Of a stretch of 27,569 bases of DNA, positions 1 to 8,134 are shown in pieces. The notes under the pieces were generated by a model. The model had not been told where the DNA came from and made no database searches. It saw nothing but the letters and a program-made list of their open reading frames with translations. Position 1 is the stretch's first letter; each line of letters opens with the position of its first letter. Location of the stretch: positions 1 to 27,569 of the forward strand of contig CAJUEI010000019.1 of assembly GCA_910585255.1 (NCBI GenBank), given 5' to 3'. Origin of the DNA: an uncultured Lachnospiraceae bacterium (lineage in GTDB: Bacteria; Bacillota; Clostridia; Lachnospirales; Lachnospiraceae). Both the position numbers and the translations under genes were made by a program.

Positions 1-75
1 AAACTCTGACAAATACCAATTACTCAAAAACCCATTCTCCTCATCTGGATTATGAAAACACACAACTTGTCTCAT
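1..75 (-). CDS. NADAR-family protein, N-terminal fragment (runs off the window)
   Basis: Twenty-five codons are visible, starting at an ATG (75-73) preceded by an AGGAGG ribosome binding site and continuing past the left edge. The peptide begins MRQVVCFHNPDEENGFLSNW. The NPDEENGFLSNWY stretch matches the N-terminal signature of NADAR (YbiA/DUF1768) proteins, which act on N-glycosidic bonds of ADP-ribose-related or riboflavin-pathway metabolites and are often found in NAD/ADP-ribose gene contexts. It is the last gene in transcription order but is separated from the deoR-type gene by a terminator, so it is probably a separate unit. Only the first 25 residues can be judged; catalytic residues lie outside the window. 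Confidence 0.75.
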   Translation of the reverse strand, partial: MRQVVCFHNPDEENGFLSNWYLSEF

Positions 76-102
76 CTTTTTCCTCCTAAATACAAAAAAC
101 AC

Positions 103-137
103 AAAAAAATCGGGAACTGCCCCACTGCAGATTCCCG
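103..137 (-). terminator. Rho-independent terminator after the microcompartment operon
   Basis: On the minus strand an inverted repeat (CGGGAA-T-CTGC / GCAG-TTCCCG, loop of about six bases) is followed directly by a run of seven T. It lies 45 bases after the stop of the DeoR-type gene and before the ribosome binding site of the NADAR gene, so it should end the long microcompartment transcript. Confidence 0.85.
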
Positions 138-181
138 ACACCTCATTTCATACCTGATTCCCAACACATCAACATTATTTC

Positions 182-940
182 CTAATAAACCACCTCAATC
201 TGTGCCGCCGAAAATGCCTGCTTCCACCGCTCATCCGGCTCGGAATCCGTTACCACCATATCCACTTCCGCCAATTCACAAACCTCCGTAAAAGAAATCC
301 GATCAAACTTAGAGGAATCCACAGCCAAAATCTTCTTCTTAGCCGCCTTACAAATCATCCGCTTAATCTGTGCATCGCTTTCATTTGCATCCGTAACTCC
401 ATGCTCCAAATCAATCCCCTTACAGGAAAACACAGCCAGATCCACATGAAATGTACTAATCATCCGCTCTGCTTGGTACCCCACCAAAGCAAGTCCTCCC
501 TCTTTTAGCCTCCCCCCGGTAGAAAGAATCTTCCACCCAGCTCTATCTGACAATTCCAGCAATATCTCAACCGAATTTGTAATAATCGTAATATTCTTCT
601 TATCTCTAATCTCTTTCGCTACAAATAAAGCCGTTGAACTGGCATCCAATATAATATGATCCCCATCCGCAATCATCTCTCCGACCTTTTCGGCAATCCA
701 CTGTTTCCCCATAACATTTGCTTTTTTTCGCACAGTATAAGGCAGATCAATATTAAAACTTTCATTTAAAACCGCACCGCCATAAGTCTTTTTCGCAAAA
801 CCTTCTTTTTCTAACTTTTCTAAATCCCGCCGAATCGTTTCCTCCGTCACCTGATAAAGCTGACTTAAATCACTTACCACCACTTTTTTTTCTTCCTGAA
901 GTCTTGCTAAAATCTTATTTCTTCTCTCAATTGCCAGCAC
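182..940 (-). CDS. DeoR/GlpR-family transcriptional regulator
   Basis: This 252-aa protein has the usual DeoR layout: an N-terminal winged helix-turn-helix (ERRNKILARLQ ... VTEETIRRDLEKLEKEG) followed by a DeoR sugar-sensor domain with ILDASSTALFVAKEI and TNSVEILLEL segments typical of the ISOCOT-like ligand fold. The longest frame extends upstream into pduT, but family members begin at M-L-x-x-ERR, so I chose the GTG at 940, which has a GGGGTGG stretch just upstream. It is the last gene of the microcompartment operon; a DeoR regulator in the same terminal position is known in clostridial fucose/rhamnose microcompartment loci. Its likely ligand is a sugar phosphate such as fuculose-1-P, and its likely targets are the promoters at 9.5 and 14.6 kb. 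Both of those are inferences. Confidence 0.9.
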   Translation of the reverse strand: MLAIERRNKILARLQEEKKVVVSDLSQLYQVTEETIRRDLEKLEKEGFAKKTYGGAVLNESFNIDLPYTVRKKANVMGKQWIAEKVGEMIADGDHIILDASSTALFVAKEIRDKKNITIITNSVEILLELSDRAGWKILSTGGRLKEGGLALVGYQAERMISTFHVDLAVFSCKGIDLEHGVTDANESDAQIKRMICKAAKKKILAVDSSKFDRISFTEVCELAEVDMVVTDSEPDERWKQAFSAAQIEVVY

Positions 941-968
941 CCCTTTTTCCACCCCGCCTTCTATCAAT

Positions 969-1517
969 CTAAAGAATCGAATCCCACAGTCGCTTATCTG
1001 GTCCGGCAATTACTGCAGATTCAAGAAACATGCCGCTCTTGCTCACTTCTTCTTTCCCCCGCTCTATCGCAGCCGTAACAGCCGCCACATCTCCAGTCAG
1101 AAGCATATAAGACTTTCCGCACATTCCCTTTGCAATCCGAAGCTCAATCAAATCCACCAAAGAAGTCTTTGCCGCCGCATCCGCTGCCACAATAATCGAA
1201 GCAGCAGAAAATGTCTCCAAAACCCCCAGTGCCTTTACTCCCTCAACCGGAGCAGCACCATAAATAGCCGAAAAAATCGATTCATGCGGATTCCCAAGCA
1301 CAAATGAATCGATCATCTGCTGCGGATACTGTACCTTTGATGCCTCTACAGAAGCATTTACCGCACTTAAATCTCCGGCAATCAGCACAATATATTTTCC
1401 CGGACAGACCACCTGTGCCTCCAAAATCTCCACTTCCGCTGTCTTTAGCATCTGATCCGCTGCCTGTATCCCGGTCGATACCGTCTTATATTCTACCATT
1501 CCAATCGCTCTACCCAT
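969..1517 (-). CDS. pduT: Tandem-BMC (trimeric) shell protein, PduT-like, Fe-S pore
   Basis: Two BMC domains in tandem, about residues 3-88 and 93-180 of 182 aa. Such proteins form pseudohexameric trimers in the microcompartment shell. The start was set at the ATG at 1517, which has AGGAAGG upstream and follows the pduS stop by 22 bases. With this start the VVCPGK cysteine is residue 38, the exact position of the cysteine that ligates the pore [4Fe-4S] cluster in characterised PduT proteins. This supports both the start and an electron-transfer role. The gene is next to pduS, its known redox partner. The second domain carries MCGKSYMLLTGD at the equivalent place, a second cysteine worth noting. 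Confidence 0.93.
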   Translation of the reverse strand: MGRAIGMVEYKTVSTGIQAADQMLKTAEVEILEAQVVCPGKYIVLIAGDLSAVNASVEASKVQYPQQMIDSFVLGNPHESIFSAIYGAAPVEGVKALGVLETFSAASIIVAADAAAKTSLVDLIELRIAKGMCGKSYMLLTGDVAAVTAAIERGKEEVSKSGMFLESAVIAGPDKRLWDSIL

Positions 1518-1539
1518 CGCTTGTTTCCTTCCTATTGCA

Positions 1540-2868
1540 CTATCTTTGGATTGTAACAAACTTTTCATTCACATCCACAACCGTTCCCTCAATGGATGCA
1601 TGCAGATTAACACCCAGCTGTTTTGAATCCACTCTGCCAATTACCTGTCCAACCGTTACAAACTCTCCCACCTGTACTTCTGCCTTTGCCAAAGCCCCGA
1701 TATGCTGTGTCAGCAATATCTTTACTGTCTTAGGCTCCAGCAACTCATCCTTTAACGGTGCAGGCACATTATATTTAGTCAATCCAAGCCGAGCCGTCAG
1801 CCTCTCCATAGGAACCCGCCGATAATCCCGCTCTGGATTCACTTCCCCCATCAATGCTCCCTTTGGAATCGGCACACCATTCTTTCGAAGTCCTGCCTTA
1901 CACTCTCCAATCAAAGTACGAGGGGAAAGACTCTGCACACAAGAAAACATCTCACACAATCCACACTGCGAGCAAAACATCGTATTGACATAAGGCGATA
2001 CATCCTTTGTCACTCCGCTGGTAGCAGAACGCATAAATTTATGAGGTTCAATCGGATGCCCTAAAAGATGCCGAGGACAGAGATCCGTACACATCTGACA
2101 CTGACAGCACGCAGCCATTGCCCGCTTCATATCCACCCTTACATTACTCATCCGCTTCCAGACAATAAATGCCTGCTTTGGCATAACCAAAACCGCATTG
2201 CTGGTCTTTGTAACAGTATCATAAGCACTTACAATCCGCCCTGTCATAGGTCCGCCGCCAATCAAAACCGGATCTTCTATTGTAGCACCCCCAGCAGATT
2301 CCACCAATTCTTTATAGCTCATCCCAAGAGGAGCTTTTAACGTAATCGGTTCTGCCACCTCTCCCGCAACTGTAATATACTTTGAAGTAACCGGCTGTGC
2401 ATGCCGTATCGCACGATATACATTATAAATCGTCTCTACATTATAGACAATCACACCCACTTCAATCGGAAGACTTCCCGGAGGAACCACCCTCTTTGTC
2501 GTCTCATAAATCGTAATCACTTCATCCCCTGCCGGATAAATCTCCGGCAAAATCCCAATATGTATGTTCTGAAAAGAAGCCAGATTCGCCTGAACCGCTT
2601 CCACTGCTGCCCGATAACTGCCTTTTATCGCAATAATTACCTGCTCTGCCTCTAACACATCTGCTATCTCAGCAAGCGTACTAATAATCTCAAATGCGTA
2701 CTTCTCCAGAACCTGCCTATGAAGCTTTAAAAGCGGCTCACACTCTGCACAATTCAATAAAATGGTATCTGCCTTCTTATTTAATTTCGCATAAGATGGG
2801 AATCCGGCACCGCCCGCACCAACAATGCCATTTTCACGCATCACTGCACTTAAATCCGTAACATTCAT
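1540..2868 (-). CDS. pduS: PduS-like flavo-iron-sulfur protein (RnfC/NuoF-type)
   Basis: The 442-aa protein starts with a glycine-rich RnfC/Complex-I-51K-like nucleotide-binding region (GAGGAGFPSYAKL, NCAECEPLL). It then has an SLBB segment near residues 165-230 and two ferredoxin-type cysteine clusters (CCQCQMCTDLCP at about 254-265 and CSQCGLC...C at about 299-310), and ends in a barrel-sandwich-like tail. This is the PduS architecture. In B12-dependent pdu systems PduS reduces cobalamin. This operon uses a B12-independent dehydratase, so a role in NAD(H) recycling or in electron supply through PduT is more likely. The ATG at 2868 is preferred over 2880 because GAGGG lies six bases before it. 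Confidence 0.92.
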   Translation of the reverse strand: MNVTDLSAVMRENGIVGAGGAGFPSYAKLNKKADTILLNCAECEPLLKLHRQVLEKYAFEIISTLAEIADVLEAEQVIIAIKGSYRAAVEAVQANLASFQNIHIGILPEIYPAGDEVITIYETTKRVVPPGSLPIEVGVIVYNVETIYNVYRAIRHAQPVTSKYITVAGEVAEPITLKAPLGMSYKELVESAGGATIEDPVLIGGGPMTGRIVSAYDTVTKTSNAVLVMPKQAFIVWKRMSNVRVDMKRAMAACCQCQMCTDLCPRHLLGHPIEPHKFMRSATSGVTKDVSPYVNTMFCSQCGLCEMFSCVQSLSPRTLIGECKAGLRKNGVPIPKGALMGEVNPERDYRRVPMERLTARLGLTKYNVPAPLKDELLEPKTVKILLTQHIGALAKAEVQVGEFVTVGQVIGRVDSKQLGVNLHASIEGTVVDVNEKFVTIQR

Positions 2869-2891
2869 CTTTTCCCTCATTTCTGCACGCC

Positions 2892-3158
2892 TTATTCCAG
2901 TCCGATTCCATCATCCACAATCCCAACGATTGCCGCATCGATCGGTGACTGTTCCAGCCCGCAGCCGATTCTAGCCGCACTTCCACAAGCTACCAATACA
3001 ATTTCACTGATTCCTGCACCAACATGATCCACCGCAACAATCCGTTCTCTCCCGCCTTTCATCGACTCCAAAGGCTCTACAATCAAAAACTTACTTCCAA
3101 TTAAGTTTTCATTTTTTCTTGTTGCAATCACACTTCCAACTACTTTTCCCACCAACAT
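2892..3158 (-). CDS. pduN: BMC-P pentameric vertex protein (EutN/CcmL/PduN family)
   Basis: An 88-aa single-domain protein of the EutN/CcmL fold, beginning MLVGKVVGSVIATRK and containing VDHVGAGISEIVLVACGSAAR, the typical beta-barrel core and the loop that lines the pentamer. These proteins close the twelve vertices of the icosahedral shell. The start has a GGAG site about eight bases upstream. It sits between pduL and pduS, as in other fucose/rhamnose glycyl-radical microcompartment operons. It is the only vertex protein in the window, so the shell probably depends on it alone. Confidence 0.93.
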   Translation of the reverse strand: MLVGKVVGSVIATRKNENLIGSKFLIVEPLESMKGGRERIVAVDHVGAGISEIVLVACGSAARIGCGLEQSPIDAAIVGIVDDGIGLE

Positions 3159-3193
3159 AATAACTCTCCTGCAATACTTTCTGTTATTATCTT

Positions 3194-3841
3194 CTACTTA
3201 ATCAAAATCCCAATATCTCCTGTCCGAATCTGAGAAGCATTTGCCTCATCTGTATCAATATGCATCTCCAGAGTAAAGCTGTCATCTACCCGAACCTGCA
3301 CATTATTAAAAATCGTCCCTCTCTCATTCGTAAACCTAACCGACACAATCTCTCCATCTTTCACATCTGCCTTCTGTGCATCCGCTGGATTCATATGAAT
3401 ATGACGCTTCGCCACAATGCAGCCCTCCTCCAGATAAATAGCTCCCTTCGGTCCCACAATCGCTATCGGTGCCGATCCCTTTGTCTTTCCGGATTCCCGA
3501 ACCGGTGCAGCCACTCCCAGCTTCACTGCATCCGTCTGCGACACCTCTACTTGAGACCGTCTCCTGACGGGTCCCAAAATCCGAACATTCTCAATCGCCC
3601 GCAGCTTCGTTCCCACAATCGTCACCTGTTCATTCGAAGCAAACTGTCCCCCCATCAATTCCTTTTTCTTTGTTAGCTGATACCCTTTTCCAAATAGCTG
3701 CTCCACATGTTCCTGTGTCAAATGCACATGTCTTGCAGATACTCCCACCGGCACGGCATAGCCATTTTCATCCTCCTTACTCTTACTACTCATAGCCTCC
3801 ATAACCAGTTTTGTTATATACTCTATCGTTTTCTCTTCCAC
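3194..3841 (-). CDS. pduL: PduL phosphate propanoyltransferase with encapsulation peptide
   Basis: The 215-aa protein carries the two PduL beta-barrel domains with the zinc and active-site histidines SARHVH (H38, H40), RHIHM (H147, H149) and EMHID (H194). PduL swaps CoA and phosphate, turning propionyl-CoA into propionyl-phosphate and recycling CoA inside the microcompartment; a kinase then makes ATP. Residues 3-17 form a short amphipathic helix followed by a polar linker (SSKSKEDENG), the pattern of an encapsulation peptide. Translation starts at GTG (3841-3839) behind an AGGTGG site. The roughly 250 bases upstream contain a structured element with no gene. Confidence 0.94.
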   Translation of the reverse strand: MEEKTIEYITKLVMEAMSSKSKEDENGYAVPVGVSARHVHLTQEHVEQLFGKGYQLTKKKELMGGQFASNEQVTIVGTKLRAIENVRILGPVRRRSQVEVSQTDAVKLGVAAPVRESGKTKGSAPIAIVGPKGAIYLEEGCIVAKRHIHMNPADAQKADVKDGEIVSVRFTNERGTIFNNVQVRVDDSFTLEMHIDTDEANASQIRTGDIGILIK

Positions 3842-3920
3842 CTATTCCACCTGCTTTCTATCTTCTCTTTCGCTGCAGTCAATATCCATTACACCATCAC
3901 TTCAGACAAACAGTTGACAG

Positions 3921-4077
3921 CATAAGGTGAATCTCTGCAGGGATATTGCTTCCCACCGGCACTTAAGCATAATCCTTTCGTGCCTTATGTATCCGCTGTA
4001 AGGAAGCCTTCGTGCAAACGTCCTCAGCAGAGAATCCCCTTATGATACCAACGTCAGGATATATAACAGCTCACCTT
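3921..4077 (-). ncRNA. Structured intergenic RNA element upstream of pduL (unassigned)
   Basis: The 247-base gap between a shell gene and pduL is not coding. An 18-base arm at 4027-4044 pairs with 3921-3938 at 16 of 18 positions and encloses about 90 bases with further stems: 4002-4007 with 3949-3954 (GCTTCC/GGAAGC) and 3980-3984 with 3958-3962 (GGCAC/GTGCC). A second upstream segment (4071-4077) can pair with 3924-3930 instead, which would break part of the long stem. I could not match it to the riboswitch cores I know (cobalamin, TPP, SAM, lysine, T-box, c-di-GMP). It may be a regulatory leader, a processing or stability hairpin, or a palindromic repeat. Confidence 0.5.
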
Positions 4078-4088
4078 CCCAATACTCA

Positions 4089-4367
4089 TCACTTCAAAGC
4101 CGGAAGAATCTTCTCCACATCCGTATGCGGTCTTGGAATTACATGTGTAGCAACTACCTCTCCAAGATTTGCTGCATTAGCCGATCCAGCCTCCACAGCC
4201 GCCTGAACTGCTCCCACATCTCCACGAACCATCACACTTACCAGTCCAGAACCAATTTTTTCCGTTCCAATCAATTCTACATTTGCAGCCTTTAACATAG
4301 AATCTGCCGCTTCAATCGCCGCAACCAAACCTCTTGTCTCTACCATTCCTAATGCTTCCTGTGCCAT
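4089..4367 (-). CDS. BMC-H hexameric shell protein, PduA/EutM-like (copy 1)
   Basis: A 92-aa single BMC-domain protein starting MAQEALGMVETRGL, with pore loop EKIGSGL and the VMVRGDVGAV strand typical of canonical hexameric shell proteins. The true start is the ATG at 4367, nine bases after GGAGG; an upstream in-frame methionine at 4400 lacks a site. It is nearly identical in plan to the 92-aa protein at 4789-5067, differing mainly in the helix after the pore, which indicates a recent duplication inside the operon. The Gly-Ser-Gly pore suggests a small polar channel for substrates such as propanediol. Confidence 0.94.
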   Translation of the reverse strand: MAQEALGMVETRGLVAAIEAADSMLKAANVELIGTEKIGSGLVSVMVRGDVGAVQAAVEAGSANAANLGEVVATHVIPRPHTDVEKILPALK

Positions 4368-4409
4368 AATTCTAACCTCCAAATTTCTCTGTTCCTCCAA
4401 ACAGATTCC

Positions 4410-4748
4410 TTAACATTCCTTTATCGCAATATCCTCAACTGCTTTTTTCTCAGATTCCTCTAATTTCCGCTTCATACGACTTGCACTAATCTCTATGATA
4501 CGCCATATTTCCTCATGCGGATTTGCAATCACTGCATACGCTGCTGGCTTTAACAGTGCCTTCTGCACTGCACTTTCCACTGCCTGAGTAACCGCAGACA
4601 CATCTCCCTGCACCACTACAGTCACCAGACGTCCTCCAAGTTTTCTCTCCCATGTAACAAACTCCACATCAGCCGTTTTACACATGGTATCCAGTGCGGT
4701 TACTGCAGCAGCTACACTTGGAATCTCTATGAATCCTAAAGATTTCAT
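4410..4748 (-). CDS. BMC-H shell protein with charged C-terminal tail
   Basis: A 112-aa protein with one BMC domain (about residues 1-85; MKSLGFIEIPSVAAAV, pore-side ERKLGGRLV, VVVQGDVSAV) followed by a 25-residue charged helix (RMKRKLEESEKKAVED). The extended tail sets it apart from the two 92-aa hexamer proteins and recalls PduK-type variants, though no Fe-S cysteine set is visible in the tail. A strong GGAGAGGAG site precedes the ATG. It lies between the two near-identical shell genes. The tail may face the lumen or cytoplasm and bind other components; that part is inference. Confidence 0.88.
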   Translation of the reverse strand: MKSLGFIEIPSVAAAVTALDTMCKTADVEFVTWERKLGGRLVTVVVQGDVSAVTQAVESAVQKALLKPAAYAVIANPHEEIWRIIEISASRMKRKLEESEKKAVEDIAIKEC

Positions 4749-4788
4749 CTGTATTTACTCCTCTCCGCCTGCAAATAAATAGTTCTAT

Positions 4789-5067
4789 CTATTTTATAGT
4801 AGGAAGAATCTTCTCCACATCCGTATGTGGTCTTGGAATTACATGTACTGCCACCAGTTCTCCCAACCGACTTGCTGCATTGCCGCCCACTTCCGTTGCT
4901 GCCTTTACTGCTCCGACATCTCCACGAACCATTACGCTTACCAGCCCGGAACCAATCTTTTCTGTTCCGATTAACGTCACTTCCGCTGCCTTTACCATTG
5001 CATCTGCTGCCTCTATCGCTGCTACCAATCCTCTTGTCTCTACCATTCCTAATGCTTCCTGTGCCAT
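4789..5067 (-). CDS. BMC-H hexameric shell protein, PduA/EutM-like (copy 2)
   Basis: A 92-aa canonical BMC-H protein with the same opening (MAQEALGMVETRGL) and the same EKIGSGL pore loop as the protein at 4089-4367. Differences cluster in the helix after the pore (ATEVGGNAASRLGEL against AVEAGSANAANLGEV). A GGAGGAG site lies directly upstream. Two almost identical pore proteins probably form most of the facets. Duplicated BMC-H genes are common in microcompartment operons and allow mixed hexamers. Confidence 0.94.
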   Translation of the reverse strand: MAQEALGMVETRGLVAAIEAADAMVKAAEVTLIGTEKIGSGLVSVMVRGDVGAVKAATEVGGNAASRLGELVAVHVIPRPHTDVEKILPTIK

Positions 5068-5142
5068 TCTTTTCTCCTCCTAGATCTTTTTCCATCCTAC
5101 ATTATACTGTATTTTTCTTCTTTTTCCTAGCCTTTTCTTTTT

Positions 5143-5457
5143 CTAACTTTTATCAAAACCACTTAACTTTAACATCTTTTGTGTATCCTCTTCCGGACGT
5201 GGAATAATATGAGTGGAAATAACACCGGAAACGGTCTTTGCCGCCTTATCGGCTGCTTCTATCGCTGCTCTTACTGCAGCCACATCTCCACGGAATTTTA
5301 CTACTACAATAAGCGGTACCGGAAGCGAATCTGCATTTGCCGGTTTGTTCTTATCAAAATTTTCCAATGTCACATCGGCTGCCTTACAACCTGCATCTGC
5401 AGCCACGAACGCTGCAACTAATCCATATACCTCAATAATTCCTACTGCCTTATTCAT
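5143..5457 (-). CDS. BMC-H shell protein with a pore-region insertion
   Basis: A 104-aa BMC-domain protein (MNKAVGIIEVYGLVAAF ... FRGDVAAVRAAIEAADKAA ... HIIPRPEED). Between strands that normally meet at the pore it has a longer loop (NFDKNKPANADSLPVP) than the 92-aa paralogs. The pore loop therefore has a different size and character and may be selective for a different metabolite or cofactor. The ATG has a GGAGG site six bases upstream. It is the first of the four shell genes transcribed after the alcohol dehydrogenase. The family assignment is secure; the pore role is inferred. Confidence 0.92.
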   Translation of the reverse strand: MNKAVGIIEVYGLVAAFVAADAGCKAADVTLENFDKNKPANADSLPVPLIVVVKFRGDVAAVRAAIEAADKAAKTVSGVISTHIIPRPEEDTQKMLKLSGFDKS

Positions 5458-5486
5458 GTCTACCTCCGTACTACTTATCTTCCTCT

Positions 5487-6701
5487 CTATTCATTTACAA
5501 TCGCAATCTTTAATCCTTCCATCTTTAGATTTGTCCGAAATCCTTCATTAATCTTCTCCAGCGAGAACCTATGTGTAATCAGCTTCTCAATCGGAAGCCC
5601 AATTCCCTTTGCTCTCTTTAAGAAATCAAATGTCGTCACATAATCTCTTAAAGTATAAACCCAAGATCCCACAATCGTAATCTCTTTCGAACAAATATCA
5701 AAGTGAGGATTAATTGTTGCATCTCCGCCATTGATAAAGAATCCCAATTCACAAAGTCCGCCGCCGTTGCGGATAAATTTATAAATATTAGCATGAGCAA
5801 CCGGAGAACCCGTACACTGAAATGCAAAGTCTGCTAAATATCCGCCAAAACTTTCCTTTACTGCCTCTGCTAACGCCTCTGTCCCCTGAAAATTTTTAAA
5901 ATTAACGGTCTTAGTAGCCCCCATCTGCAGGGCAAAATCCAATCTCTTCTGCTCCCCGTCTACCGCCGTAATATGTTCAATCCCCATTGTCCGAAGCACC
6001 GCAATACAGATCAGTCCAATCGGTCCGCATCCCTGCACCACAACTCTGCTGTTAAACCGTAGGATTCCGGTTGTCTTTGCACGCTCTACCGCATGAATCA
6101 ATACCGCACAAGGCTCTATTAAGATTCGAGAATCCAGATCTAAATCACTGACATTAAATACCGTAGAACCTTCCCGAATCACAATATAATCCGAAAACCA
6201 GCCATTGAGATGCTTTTCATCATCTGGAAGCAGCCCATAGACATCCGCACCTCCCACATTTTGCTTATTTAAGTCAAACATTGTAATATCAGGATTATCC
6301 TTAAAGATCATACAAGTTACAACTTTATCGCCCAATTTCAACGCTTTTCCGGCACTGTCTTTCTTTACATTCTTTCCAATCTTTACGATTTCTCCCGTTC
6401 CCTCATGTCCTAATACCACCGGAATTAAACCAAACGGATCTCTTTTATATTCATGTGCATCTGTTCCGCAGATCCCGCATCCTTCTACCTTTACCAAAAT
6501 ATCTCCGTCACCAATTTCAGGAATCGGGTATTCTTTTAATTCAATCTGCTCTAATCCGGTCAGCATTGCCACTCTAGCTGTCTTAGGAACTGCTGTCTGT
6601 ACCGAAGTATTCGGTACGGCTGATGAAACGGGTGCCTGCCCGGTCATCCCTTGAAGAACCTGTTTTACAATCTCTTCTATATTTATGGAATTCATATCCA
6701 T
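5487..6701 (-). CDS. Zn-dependent alcohol dehydrogenase (MDR) with N-terminal encapsulation peptide
   Basis: About 404 aa. Residues 4-17 (NSINIEEIVKQVLQ) form an amphipathic helix joined by a Pro/Thr/Ala linker to a medium-chain dehydrogenase, the standard layout for targeting to a microcompartment. The catalytic zinc motif GCGICGTD and GHEGTGEIV are present, as is the NAD-binding GCGPIGL. The structural-zinc lobe with four spaced cysteines found in many MDR enzymes is not visible: the region after VVTCM has no CxxCxxC set. Expected roles are reducing propionaldehyde to propanol or lactaldehyde to propanediol while recycling NADH. The ATG at 6701 follows AGAGGAAG; longer readings into the preceding gene have no support. 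Confidence 0.9.
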   Translation of the reverse strand: MDMNSINIEEIVKQVLQGMTGQAPVSSAVPNTSVQTAVPKTARVAMLTGLEQIELKEYPIPEIGDGDILVKVEGCGICGTDAHEYKRDPFGLIPVVLGHEGTGEIVKIGKNVKKDSAGKALKLGDKVVTCMIFKDNPDITMFDLNKQNVGGADVYGLLPDDEKHLNGWFSDYIVIREGSTVFNVSDLDLDSRILIEPCAVLIHAVERAKTTGILRFNSRVVVQGCGPIGLICIAVLRTMGIEHITAVDGEQKRLDFALQMGATKTVNFKNFQGTEALAEAVKESFGGYLADFAFQCTGSPVAHANIYKFIRNGGGLCELGFFINGGDATINPHFDICSKEITIVGSWVYTLRDYVTTFDFLKRAKGIGLPIEKLITHRFSLEKINEGFRTNLKMEGLKIAIVNE

Positions 6702-6745
6702 TCTGCAACTTCCTCTCTTCTTTGTTCTTTCTCTTTCTAAATTTA

Positions 6746-8134
6746 TTATCGCACACAAAGACTATCCGACATCACACAGCGTCTTCTCTTTGTAAATGTA
6801 CTTGCCGAAGTAAGCCCCTCTCCGGTACGGCTTGCTATGGTAAATGTACAAAAACCCTCTCCGCCAAATCCCAACGCCGCATAAGACGGAGCATTTTTTA
6901 CAAAGATCGCCGTATCAACGGCTTTTCCAAACTTTGTTAAATTCTCTACATTCTTAGAATGCATATGTGCGGAATGACGGTTTCCATGCTCTAACCATAC
7001 CGCTTTTTCAATCGCATCATCAATATCCTTTGCCCGTACAATCCCAAGAATCGGCATCATCAGTTCTTCTGAAATCAGAGGATGTTCCTTTGGACCTTCA
7101 AAAATAATACATCTAATCTGCTCCGGCACCGTTACACCAATCATTGCTAACAGTGTCTTTGCATCCCGTCCCACACATTTTCGATTGAGTCCCTTTGGAG
7201 TAAGAACCGTTGCAACCAGCTTATCCTGTTCTTCTTTTGAAGCTACATAACAGCCTTCCTCCACCATATGATAGATCAATTCGTCCGCAATCGAATCTAT
7301 CGCAACCACTTCTTTCTCCGCAATGCAAGGTAAATTGTTATCAAATGTACAGCCATTTACAATATCCTTTGCCGCCTTTGAAATATCAGCCGTATCGTCC
7401 ACCAGTACAGGAGGATTACCGGCTCCTGCACCGATTCCCCGCTTTCCAGAAGAAAGCACAGAAGTCACTACCCCCGGTCCGCCTGTTGCGGCAATTAAAG
7501 GAATATCCTTATGTGCCATCATTACCTTACTTGCCTCCATCGTAGGCTTTCTTACACTCACAGCAACATTTGCGGGTCCTCCGGCTTCAATCGAAGCCTC
7601 ATTGACCAGCCGAATGGCATACTGAGAGGTTTGAATCGCTGCCGGATGCGGACAGAATACCACGGTATTACCGCCTGCAATCATCCCAATACTATTACAA
7701 AGAATCGTCTCACTTGGATTGGTACAAGGAGTAATTGCACCAATTACGCCAAACGGTCCCATTTCAATTAAAGTCAGCCCTCTGTCACCCGACCATGCCG
7801 TTGTTGTAATATCCTCCGTCCCCGGCGTCCGTTCCGCCAACAGATGATGTTTTAATATCTTATCTCCCACATTTCCCATGCCGGTTTCTTCTACCGCCAT
7901 CTTTGCCAATATTTCTGCATGGTCATGTGACTTTTTACGAATATTTGTTAAAATCTTCTCCCGAAAATCCATCGGCATCTTCTGCATTACTTTCTGTGCT
8001 TCCTTTGCTGCCGCAATCGCATCATTCATTTCCTCAAAGATACCAAGTGTCGTCTCCGGTGCTTTTCTTTCTGCCTGCAACTTTGCCACAACAGCCGTTA
8101 CAATCTGCTGAAGCTGTTCTTGATCTACTGCCAC
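6746..8134 (-). CDS. pduP: CoA-acylating propionaldehyde dehydrogenase (PduP-like)
   Basis: A 462-aa aldehyde dehydrogenase of the PduP/EutE type, converting propionaldehyde, CoA and NAD+ to propionyl-CoA and NADH. Residues 5-20 (QEQLQQIVTAVVAKLQ) are a typical N-terminal encapsulation helix followed by a short linker. The catalytic cysteine is C270 in FDNNLPCIAEKE. Conserved segments GPFGVIGAITPCTNPSET, CPHPAA and AATGGPGVV are present. Translation starts at GTG (8134) eight bases after GGAGG and overlaps the end of the GlcG-like gene by ten bases, so the two are probably translationally coupled. Length and ends agree with the family. Confidence 0.95.
   Translation of the reverse strand: MAVDQEQLQQIVTAVVAKLQAERKAPETTLGIFEEMNDAIAAAKEAQKVMQKMPMDFREKILTNIRKKSHDHAEILAKMAVEETGMGNVGDKILKHHLLAERTPGTEDITTTAWSGDRGLTLIEMGPFGVIGAITPCTNPSETILCNSIGMIAGGNTVVFCPHPAAIQTSQYAIRLVNEASIEAGGPANVAVSVRKPTMEASKVMMAHKDIPLIAATGGPGVVTSVLSSGKRGIGAGAGNPPVLVDDTADISKAAKDIVNGCTFDNNLPCIAEKEVVAIDSIADELIYHMVEEGCYVASKEEQDKLVATVLTPKGLNRKCVGRDAKTLLAMIGVTVPEQIRCIIFEGPKEHPLISEELMMPILGIVRAKDIDDAIEKAVWLEHGNRHSAHMHSKNVENLTKFGKAVDTAIFVKNAPSYAALGFGGEGFCTFTIASRTGEGLTSASTFTKRRRCVMSDSLCVR

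Noticed and set aside
182..1009. Longer N-terminus for the DeoR-type regulator starting at 1009
   Set aside because: The extra residues overlap pduT out of frame, do not resemble the family and lack a ribosome binding site; the GTG at 940 fits the family start.
3921..4077. Cobalamin riboswitch before pduL
   Set aside because: No B12-box (GCCACTG-like) or other conserved cobalamin core is present, and the pathway here is B12-independent.
4745..5207. Out-of-frame open frames over the duplicated shell genes on both strands
   Set aside because: They are rich in Gly/Arg/Ser or Leu/Pro, lack family features, and overlap well-supported BMC genes.
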